Source of the DNA: Zingiber officinale
Taxonomy: Eukaryota; Streptophyta; Magnoliopsida; Zingiberales; Zingiberaceae
DNA: 64,000 bases
Reading direction: 5' to 3'
Assembly (NCBI RefSeq): GCF_018446385.1
Contig: NC_055997.1
Coordinates: 40,552,254 to 40,616,253 of the forward strand
Part shown: piece by piece, positions 45,801 through 55,596 of the stretch
Numbering within the stretch: the stretch's first letter is position 1
Layout of the letters: each line of letters begins with the position of its first letter
The notes under the pieces: generated by a model
What the model saw: the letters and a program-made list of their open reading frames with translations, nothing else
Databases searched by the model: none
What the model was told of the DNA's origin: nothing
Translations under genes and position numbers: made by a program

Positions 45801-45812
45801 TGGTATCAGAGC
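45801..45812 (+). other. Primer-binding site (Met-tRNA type)
   Basis: TGGTATCAGAGC, two bases after the LTR end, followed by TAGGGTTT. Perfect form of the common plant initiator-Met tRNA primer site. Confidence 0.88.
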
Positions 45813-47321
45813 TAGGGTTTGCCCTGTGTGTTTGGTTTTCAGTTTAATTATGCACATGTCATACATAATTTAGGCAGGATAATAATAGGATGTGCTAACT
45901 TTGTGATTGCAGGCTCCAACTATTATGGCTTATAGATATTATGTGTGATTGGACCCTTGGACGTGTTAAGGGCATTTTATTATGTGTGCATGATTGTATT
46001 TAACTAATATAGCAGGAGCTGTATTAGCCCTAGGATTTTACATTTATGTTCGATCTAGACATGATGTACATTCCCTTGTGGAATATAGGATCGATGTATG
46101 TAAAATTTTAATTTTTCTGTCGCAGATCGTATCCTTGCGAGGCATGGTGCTATTGGAGGACCAGAGACGCAGCGGAAAAGGAAGCTCGATGGACCCGACG
46201 GCATGAACCCTAGGGCTGGCAGCACACGAAGGACAGTGATGGAAAAGACCATAATAGTTGGAAAATTAATTTCCATATTTATTACTTTTATTTACTATGA
46301 TGTGTGTGTGTGCATGTGATGTATGCTAGCATAGTCAAAAATCCTCACCTTTAAAAACTAAGTGGGAGAGGGATTAGTAAAATTCCATGATCTCCATTAC
46401 TGGTCTGTAAGTGATGCAACAAGCTTGCGTGTTGGCTCTGAGTGCCTCCCTCCACAACAACTGGGTTTGTTGCGGATCACTAGATCAAACTTCCTTTATG
46501 GATGGTTATAGGAAATTATTTAGGAGTGTGTGATCTTCTCCAACTGAAGGGGCACAATCCTATTTAATGGACTAAGTATCAAGTAATGGTATACACTTAG
46601 ACACATTAAATAGTATCCTCCCCAATGGAGTCACTGCTATTATTTTGTGTGACCAAAGGAAAATCAACTATTAATTTGTCATAAAGCTAGGTGAAAGCCC
46701 CTCTTACAAATGTTTGAATTTGTATATGTCCACACTAACGTGGCATACAAAATTCACGGTTTTTGAGATAATTTTATTTGTCATAAAGTTAGGTTGACAA
46801 AATAAAATGGGTAAAACCTCCTCTTACAAACAATTGAATTTGTATACGTCCAAACTAACGTGTCATACAAAATTCATGGTGTTTGAGGTAATATAAGGTT
46901 GACAAGATAATTAATGGGTAAGATCCTCCTCTTACAAATGTTTAAATTTGTATACGTCCACACTAACGTGGCATACAAAATTCATGGTGTTTGAGGTGTT
47001 GGTGAATTTAAACGATATTGTTTGAGGAATCAATATTATTTTAAATTCAAAATTTTGACCAAATATTTGATCAAAGAAAGACCAACTATTAATTTTATTT
47101 GTCATAAAGTTAGATAATAAAATTAATGGATAAAATCTCCTCTTAAAGTTTGAATTTGTATACGTCCACACTAACGTGGCATACAAAATTCACGGGGATT
47201 TTGAGGTGTTGGTCTTGACCAAATATTTTTGTGATTCTTAGGATTTCAAATGTTAGTCAATCCCCTAGTTGTTATACTATAGAATAGACTTAGTAGTCCC
47301 AATTATGATTAGAAACAAAAC
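45813..47321 (+). other. Copia B leader with gag missing
   Basis: No gag motif is found between primer site and protease. The region holds a low-complexity leader and, at 46690-47200, a four-unit repeat with hairpins. The first pol-related residues (DCPL, the end of a zinc knuckle) appear at about 47335, so the deletion runs through the nucleocapsid domain. Confidence 0.7.
46690..47200 (+). repeat. Four hairpin-bearing repeats in copia B leader
   Basis: Units contain CCTCTTACAAATGTTTGAAT, then GTATACGTCCACACTAACGTGG and CATACAAAATTC in succession. The GAATTTGTAT and ATACAAAATTC ends pair, as do CCAC and GTGG, giving a stem-loop per unit. Stems start near 46716, 46836, 46944 and 47152. Confidence 0.8.
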
Positions 47322-48337
47322 TTGGACTCTAAGGTGGACTGTCCTCTCAGAAATGAGAACAATAAAAGTGTATTTTATTCATTAGTTGTTGAAATATTTT
47401 TAGTGGTGTTATCTACCGGTACCTGGTGTATAGATACGAGAGCCACTGATCATGTCTACAGTTCGTTGCAGAGGTTTCAGAAAACTGGACAACTATATGA
47501 AGGGAAAATCATCGTCTACATGGGCACTGCTGCAAAAGTAGCAGCTATTGCAGTGGGAGATGTTTATCCTCTGATAGGAATAAAATATGGATTTTGAGAA
47601 ATTGTCTTTACATACCAAGTTTAGAAAGAATTTGATTTCAGTTTCTAAACTATTCAAAAGAACTTGATATTCTGTCTCTTTTGATAACAAAGTTGTTATT
47701 AAGAAAAAGAGGAAAGTTATCTGTTCTGGTACGTTGGTTGGCAATTTATATAAATCCAATAAATTCCATGATGCAAAAAATGGAAATTAATAACACATCA
47801 TCTAACTCTAATAAGAGAAAGAAACCTTTGGAAATGAACCAATAATATCTTTGGCATCTAAGGCTAGGTCATATTGACTTGAGTAGGATTCAAAGGATAA
47901 TAGCCGATGAACTTTTAGGTTCATTGGTGGTGGAAAACTTTCCAACCTGCGATTCTTACTTGGATGGAAAAACGACCAAGAGGCCTTCTAAGTCTAAGGG
48001 GTATAGAGCCAAAGAAGTGTTGGAATTGGTTTATTCTGATTTGTGTAGACCTATGACTATCCAGGCAAGAGGTGGTTCTGAATATTTCATCTCTTTTATA
48101 GACGACTATTCGAGATACGGGTACATTTACTTGATGCGCCGCAAGTCTAAGTACTTTGATAAGTTCAAAGAATATAGGGCTGATATAAAGAAACATTAAG
48201 GTAAAAGTATCAAGACACTGCGGTTGGATCATAGTGGCGAGTACCTCTTAGGAGAGTTTAGGAGACACTTATCAGAAGTCGGGATTAAATCCCAACTGAC
48301 TACACCTGGTACACCCCAATAGAATAGTGTGGCAAAA
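47322..48337 (+). pseudogene. Copia B protease and integrase N-terminal half, broken
   Basis: Protease: TWCIDTRATDHVYSSLQRF, where DTGA of the family has become DTRA. Then a stop/shift-ridden stretch, and integrase zinc region LGHIDLSRIQRIIADELLG...CDSYLDGKT, core VYSDLCRPM-like and SFIDDYSRYGYIYLM (47879-48199). Further sequence (LDHSGEYLL, GTPQ then stop) runs to the Tekay insertion. Not functional. Confidence 0.85.
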
Positions 48338-48595
48338 TGTAACGCCCGAAAATTCTCAAAACTATTTTAGAAATATTCTATGATTTTTCTGGAATTTTAG
48401 GATATTTATACAGAATTTTTAGAGTAGCGGAGGTAGCAAAAACAAATAGGAAACGAAAACGGCCTAAGCGTGAATTTAACCCGAGACCCGTGATTTACGG
48501 ATAATTTTAGTAACCAGTTGAACCCAGCAGGGCCGTGCTGAAAGGAAAGGGAGGCAATTAAATTTATATTAGAGTTGGGCGAATTAATCCTTTAA

Positions 48596-48604
48596 TATAA
48601 ATAG
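48596..48604 (+). promoter_or_regulatory. TATA box in Tekay-like LTR
   Basis: TATAAATAG, a strong plant TATA match; the same sequence is at 55855-55863 in the 3' LTR. A start about 30 bp downstream would fall near 48630. Confidence 0.6.
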
Positions 48605-50150
48605 GGAGGAATTAAGTGAAGAGTTATTTTGGATCGTAGCTTTTCTCTCCTCAAACCCTCACCGCCGACTCCCCTTCTACTCTCCTTCTCTCGGCGCCAA
48701 CCACAAGAAGAAACCTAGGTTTCCTTTCCTAGGGCTTCAAGGACACCTTCAAGCGACATCTCCGACACGAGGACGTTCCTCTCCGCGAGAAGAACGCATA
48801 GACGCGAGAAGATCGTCGAAAGGATCGTCTCCTTCGGAAATCTAGCGACTAGAATCGTAAGAAAATCCAAACAGGAGGTAAGAAACCCCTCACCTGCAGT
48901 ATAAGTAGCTTTTCGTACGATTCCAAGCTTTTAAATTGGTTATATGCAGACTTTTCGACACATAGGTGTATTTAACCCTCCTCGTAGGTTTAGGGACTTA
49001 GTTGAGCACCTCTAGATGGGCCAGACACGTTTTCTCCTTCCAGTTGGAGATTCTAGACGTTGTCGGGTGCCTAGAGGTGGTCTCCCTAATAGAGGGGAGA
49101 GTTGGGGCACACTAAGTGTTCGATAAAATGCTTAGCTCAGTAAAATGCTACAATAGGCATGTTTAATAGCTCAGTAATGCAATAGAAGCATTTAAAATAG
49201 CTTAGTTAGTCTTGCTACAGCATATATGGGACTACGGTCTAATGGGTGGGCACCCACAGTCACCTCTAGGTTCAGATAACCTAGTAAAAGCAAGATAAAT
49301 TAATTAGCTATGATCCAGTATATTTTACTTTCAGTAGGGGCACTGTACGGGATTAGATATCCATTGGGCTGGGCTCCCATAGTCGGTCCCTAGGTTTAGA
49401 TAACCTAGTAAACCTTACTAAATTCGAGACTTGCAACCCCGGGTTTAGTTAAGGATGCGCGCATAGCATGTACAGTTGTCGGGCCCATTAGCAGTATGAC
49501 TATGTATTTTGATCTATAATATTATAGTTTTTCTGAACTCCCAACCAGTCATGTGATCATACTTTTAAATCAGTTCTAGTTCAGCTCAGTTTAACTTAGT
49601 TATGTTCAGTTTAGTCACTTCTTGTTGATACTTCAGTTATGGCCATGATTAGTTCTTAGTTCTATGTTCTGTATGTTAGTATGTCATGCTTAGCATTCCC
49701 CATTATGTTTTCAATCAGCATCTTTCAAAAGCATGAACTCATCGTATGCATGTTTTAGTGAGGTAGATGGTTTCTTACTAAGCGAAAGCTTATAGATACT
49801 TTCTTTTCCTTATACTGCATATAAAGGTAAAGGAAAGATGGACTAGCGGAGGCTGGAGGGCAATGCTACGAGGATGTGTGTGGGCAAGAACTTGGAAAGA
49901 AGATCTTAGGAAACTCTAACAAGTTGTTTAAACATTAGAACTTTTCAGTGTTTTAGTATTTTGTACTTCAGTATGTTAATTGCCATGAATTAGTTAACCA
50001 TGCACTTGATTATGCTTAGAACACTTCTTTTATGATGTTCGAATGTTATTTGTTAGTGGTAGAGTGATTCCTAGTCATTTTAGAACTTGTAATAGGATTG
50101 AGGCACGAAACAGTGCTGAAATCAGAGCTTAACTGCAAAATCAGAAACCC

Positions 50151-50468
50151 CAATCGATCGGTGGATCGATTGGGGGGTCCCAATCGATCAACTGATCGAT
50201 TCGGCAAATTGCTCCGCGAACAGTAGGTTTCTGGATCGATCAGCCGATCGATCCAGCAATTTCTGTCGCGAACAGAGAGCTCTGGGATCGATCACTGGAT
50301 TGATTGACCAGCCTGGATCGATCAGCCGATCGATCCAGAATATCGCCCCGAGCACAGTAGCGTGCTGGATCGATCACTGGATCAATCCAACCTATGTCCC
50401 GCATACAGTAGCCGGCTGAATCGATCACTGGATCGATCAACTATTCCAATCGATCTGTGGATCGATTG
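50151..50468 (+). repeat. GGATCGATC palindrome array, 5' LTR
   Basis: Eight palindromic units of about 22-24 bp (types CAATCGATC-N4-GATCGATTG and TGGATCGATC-N4-GATCGATCCA) start near 50151, 50181, 50232, 50284, 50314, 50366, 50417 and 50447. Steps are 30, 51, 52, 30, 52, 51 and 30. Spacers resemble each other (CCGCGAACAGTAG-like). Confidence 0.85.
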
Positions 50469-50715
50469 GGAGGTCTGATAACAGCTGGAAAACATTTATT
50501 TCAGTTCCTTGACCATAGGGGATGTAGTATATGCTAGGTATACTTTAGATTACACCCTTTAGCATGTATAGAATCAAGAAAAGTAACAGTTTAGCAAAAT
50601 TTAAATTAGTACAGCTTCCGCATCTAGATTTAATGATGGTCAGGGAGTAGTTAGCATAGCTTAATGTGACGATCGGCCTTACAGCCTAGTTAGTAGAAGG
50701 TGGGTCGTTACAGAG

Positions 50716-50727
50716 TGGTATCAGAGC
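50716..50727 (+). other. Primer-binding site (Met-tRNA type)
   Basis: TGGTATCAGAGC three bases after the 5' LTR. Confidence 0.9.
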
Positions 50728-50923
50728 AGTTTCCATACTTCCTTCACACACATCAGCATTGAACCTGCAGCTTCCAAGTAAGAATACCTCTCACTTTGTT
50801 ATGTTTATTGCTTTCATGTTTGTAGATAACTAAAGCATGCTTGTTTATGATAGTAGTTAACATGATAACAATAGTTACTCCCTTATGATTGTGTTAGTCA
50901 TGTATGTCCTCTATGTCTCTAGA

Positions 50924-53900
50924 ATGGCACGAGGACGCCCAGCTAGAAGGGCACCAGCCACTGAGCCCCAGCATGAGGCAGGCAGTTCAGTGCCTCCCCC
51001 AGACCTGACAACATTGGTGGCTCAGTTACAGCAGCAGTTAGCTGAACAGCAGCAGGAGCTAGCCACCTTAAAGGCTAATCAGCAGAATACTCCCACAGTC
51101 ACTCCAGAACCAAACTTAGCAACACCAGTAGTCTTAGAGGTTCCACCAGTCCAGCCTACAGCACCAGTAGCCCCAGCAGCTGAGGCAACAAGAGAAGCCT
51201 ATCTGATCCAGTGGCAAAGAGTCAAGCCAGAGAGTTTCTCAGGCACCAGTGAACCATGGGATGCTCAGGCCTGGTTCAAAACACTGGAGAGTACGATGGA
51301 GCTTCTGGACTAGCCAGAACATGAGAAGGTATAGTGCGCCTCCTTCTGCTTGACAGGAGATGCACGCATGTGGTGGGAGAGAATCAGAGCGAAGCGCCCA
51401 GTAAACCAGATGACATGGGCAGACTTCGAGAAGGAGTTCTTTGAAGAATTCTTTCACATGCGGGTCACAAACCGCCACTACGACGAGTTCACTGAGTTTC
51501 GTCAGGGCAACCTTTCAGTTGAGGAAGCCATGAAGAAATTCAACAGGTTGGCTCGTTTATGCCCTGAACTAGCCAGCACAGAGAAAGAAAGAGTCCGGTT
51601 GATGCTCAAGATGCAGAGGCCGGAAATAGCAATGAACGTGGCTGGCGGCGTTCATAGGCCGCAAACCACTGAAGAACTAGTCAGCAGTGCTCTAACCACT
51701 GAGCACTACCAGAACAGTATCAAGCAGCAGAAGCAAATTTTCTCAGAATCCAAAGGTCAAGGAGGCTCAGGTACTCAGAAGCAGCAGGGTCACAGCTCCC
51801 ACGGCTCTAACTGGAAAGGGAACTCCAGCAACAAGCGCAAACCAGGGAGTTACCCAAAAGGAGGACCAGCTATCAAGCAGCCCAGTTATCCAAAGTGTGC
51901 TACTTGTGGGAAATTCCACCCTGGAGTTTGTCGTAAGGGCACACGAGGATGCTTTGAATGCGGACAAGAAGGGCATATGGCTAAGCAGTGCCCAAACAAG
52001 ACCAGTCTTCCTCAGCCACAGCCGATTCAGTACGGAGGCCAGCCAGCTCAGTTACATCAGATGCAAGCCGCTTTAGATGGTCCATACATCAGCCAGGGCA
52101 GATTAGAAGCCCCTCCAGCTACGACCAATGCGAGGATCTACTCACTCACCAGAGAGGACGTAGCAAATGCCTCGACAGTTGTCACAGGTCAGATTAGTAT
52201 TTTACAGTAAAGTACAACTGTCTTATTCGATACTGGGGCAACCCATTCATATATATCCAGGGCATTTGCCGAGAAGTTAGCAGTACCTCCAGAGGTACTC
52301 AGCAGTCAGTTTCTGACGACGCTACCTTCAGGAGAAATTATGGCATCCACGCACTGGCTCAGAGCAGTGCCAGTCATTATAGCAGACAGAGAACTCTTTT
52401 ATGATCTGATAGTGCTAAATATGACTGACTACGATGTCATCTTCGGGATGGATTTCTTGATCAAATACGGTGCCTCCATCGAGTGCTGTAAGCAGAAAGT
52501 CACATTCCAACCCGAAGCAGAAGCACAGTTCGAGTTCATCGGAGAACCCAAGAGAAAGGCCAAGAAGTTTCTCTCAGCTATGAAGGCACAAAGGTTAATG
52601 GATTCAGGATGTACGGGATTTTTAGCACATGCAGTCAATACCAGTCAGGACAAGGACCAACAGCTAGCAGAGGTCCGAGTCGTATGTGACTACCCAGCTG
52701 TTTTCCCTGAAGAGTTACCAGGCTTAGCACCAGACAGGGAGATCGAATTTGAGATAGAGCTCATTCCCGGTACAAATCCTATCTCCAAAGCGCCTTACCG
52801 CATGGCTCCAGCAGAACTGAAGGAACTTCATGAACAACTACAGGAGCTGCTTGACAAAGGCTTCATACGTCCTAGTCACTCACCATGGGGAGCACCTGTA
52901 TTGTTCGTGAAGAAGAAGGATGGGAGCATGCGCCTGTGTATAGACTACCGAGCGCTGAACCAAGTCACGATCAAGAATAGGTATCCTCTTCCCAGAATAG
53001 ATGACCTATTTGACCAGCTAAAGGGAGCAGCAGTGTTCTCTAAAATAGACCTCAGATCAGGTTATCATCAGGTGAAAGTCAAGGAAGGGGATATACCCAA
53101 GACAACCTTCAGGACTAGATACGGACATTACGAGTTCGTAGTCATGCCCTTCGGCGTGACAAATGCTCCAGCTACCTTCATGGACCTCATGAACAGGGTA
53201 TTCAGAGAATACTTAGATAAGTTCGTTATCGTGTTCATCGATGACATTCTTATCTATTCAGGAACTCAGGAAGAATACGCAGAGCACCTGAGAATAGTAC
53301 TGCGGACCCTTCAGCAGAACCAGTTGTACGCCAAGTTCACAAAATGTGAATTTTGGTTAGATCAGGTAGCCTTCCTGGGTCACATCATCTCAAAGGATGG
53401 TATCATGGTAGACCCCAGTAAAATAGAAGCTGTGAGTAACTGGAAGAGACCCAAGAATGCCAGTGAGATCAGAAGCTTTATGGGATTAGCAGGCTATTAC
53501 AGAAAATTCGTAGAGAACTTCTCCAGGATAGCCTCCCCACTAACAGCTCTTACCAGGAAGAACAGAAAATTTCAGTGGACCGAGGACTGCGAGAACAGTT
53601 TTAGCGACCTAAAGAGAAGATTGACCAGCGCACCTATTCTGACTCTACCAGAAAATACAGACAGCTTCGATATATATAGTGTTGCCTTGAAGTTGGGACT
53701 AGGAGCAGTGCTGATGTAAAATGGCAAGGTAATCGCCTATGCCTCCAGACAACTTAAGGATTATGAGAAGAATTACCCCACTCATGACCTTGAGCTTGCA
53801 GCAGTAGTGTTCGCTCTCAAAATTTGGAGACATTACTTGTATGGAGCTCAGTGCAGAGTGTATACAGATCATCAGAGTCTGAAGTATTTCTTCACTCAGA

Positions 53901-55561
53901 AGGATCTGAATATGCGACAGCGCAGATGGCTAGAGCTAGCCAAGGACTACGATATAAACATCCTCTACCACCCAGGAAAAGCAAATAGGGTAGCAGACGC
54001 CCTTAGCAGGAAGTCCAGTACTGCCCTATTATCTCTAGCAGCCATGTCACTGCCCCTACAGAAAGAGATCGCAGATTTCAGTCTCGAACTCATAGTGGGA
54101 CAGCTCTCTACTGTGACATTAGAGTCTACCTTGCTTGGTGACATTTAGACAGCTCAGGAACATGATCCTGAAATTCAGAAAATCAAGCAAGGGATAGCAG
54201 GATCAGAAGGTGGAGAGTTCAGAATATCAGATAGCGGGGTATTATACTTTGGTGACAGATTATGCGTTCCAGATCGGGAGGAACTACGAAGCAAGATTTT
54301 AGAGGAGGCTCACAAGACTCCCTATGCGATGCATCCTGGCTCCATCAAAATGTACCAGGACTTAAAGAAACGTTTTTGGTGGCCTGGGATGAAGAGAGAC
54401 ATCGCTCGATACGTCAGCACCTGCCTCACCTGTCAGAGGGTCAAGGCAGAACATCAGAGACCAGGGGGAGTTTTGCAGCCCATTCAGATCCCAGAATGGA
54501 AGTGGGAGGACATTTCTATGGATTTCATAGTAGGATTACCCATAACCACGAATGGTTTTGATACCATCTGGGTAATAGTCGACAGGTTGACTAAATCAGC
54601 CCACTTCTTAGCTATCAGAATATCCTACTCCATGGAGCAGCTAGCTCAGTTGTATCTCAAGGAGATCGTTAGACTACATGGAGTCCCACGAACCATTATT
54701 TCAGACAGAGATAGCAGATTCACATCACACTTCTGGGAGTGTGTACAGTCAGCTTTGGGCACGAAGTTAAAGTTTAGCATAGCTTTCCATCCTCAGACAG
54801 ATGGACAGATGGAGCGGGTAAATTAGGAACTCGAAGATATGCTCCGAGCATGTGCCCTAGATTTCAAGGGAAGTTGGTGCAAATATCTGAGCCTAGCAGA
54901 ATTTGCATACAACAACAGCTATCAGGCCACTATCGGCATGGCACCTTACGAGGCTCTCTATGGGCGGAGGTGTAGATCTCCAGTCTGCTGGTATGAGAGT
55001 GGTGAGCAGAAAGAACTAGAACTTCAGACAGATCTAGTGGCAGATACCACAGCAGCTATACAGCAGATCCGCCAGAGGATAGAGATAGCTCAGAGCCGCC
55101 AGAAAAGCTATGCTGATACACGGCGCAGACCCTTAGAGTTTTCAGTTGGGGATTCAGTGTTCCTCATAGTAGCTCCCATGAAGGGAGTAATGCGTTTTGG
55201 AAAGAAGGGCAAGCTAAGTCCCAAATATGTGGGACCATACCTTATCAGCAAAAGAGTGGGCAAGGTAGCATATGAGCTAGAGCTACCTCAGGAAATGTCA
55301 GCTGTCCACAATGTCTTTCATGTCTCTATGCTGAAGAAGCATACCCCAGATGCCACCCAGGTGATTGAGCCCCAGTTGGTACAGATCCGCGAAGACCTCA
55401 GCTATGACAGTCGGCCTATTCAGATAATAGACCGAGCAGTTAAGAAATTGCGGAACAAGGAAGTACCATTAGTCAAAGTTATTTGGCACAGTCACACAGC
55501 AGAAGAGGCAACATGGGAGACAGAAGCCAGCATGAGACAGAAGTACCCAGAGTTATTCTAA
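50924..55561 (+). pseudogene. gag-pol: Tekay-like gag-pol, single frame with six stop codons
   Basis: The frame opens at ATG 50924 (MARGRPARRAPATEP). Gag: EAYLIQWQRVKPESFSG, FFEEFFHMRVTNRHYDEFTEF; knuckle CFECGQEGHMAKQC (near 51950). Protease: DTGATHSYI (D at 52229). [39 protein letters not shown] (DD at 53240-53245). RNase [12 protein letters not shown] and VADALSRK. Integrase: zinc finger HPGSIKMYQ...CLTCQ, then DFIVGLP, SDRDSRF and HPQTDGQMERVN. Chromodomain: LRNKEVPLVKVIWH...EEATWETE. Stops: TAG 51311, TAG 51332, TAA 52208, TAA 53717, TAG 54146 and TAG 54824; no frameshift seen. Most stops fit CAA/CAG or TGG changed by C-to-T decay. About 1545 codons, normal for the lineage. Confidence 0.95.
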
Positions 55562-55596
55562 GTTCGAGGACGAACTTTTTATAAGGTATGGGGGAT

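Larger units (their letters stand above)
48338..50712 (+). mobile_element. 5' LTR of Tekay-like element
   Basis: 2375 bp, TGTAACGCCCG to GGGTCGTTACA. Contains TATAAATAG (48596-48604), a splice-donor-like AGGAGGTAAG (near 48878), a GC-rich conserved block (49240-49490) and a palindrome array (50151-50468). Confidence 0.93.

Noticed and set aside
45801..45812. Host tRNA gene
   Set aside because: TGGTATCAGAGC matches a tRNA 3' end only as a retroelement primer site; no cloverleaf surrounds it.
50151..50468. CRISPR-like array
   Set aside because: Palindromic units with regular spacing resemble repeats and spacers, but spacers are themselves similar, the context is a plant LTR, and no cas gene exists here.
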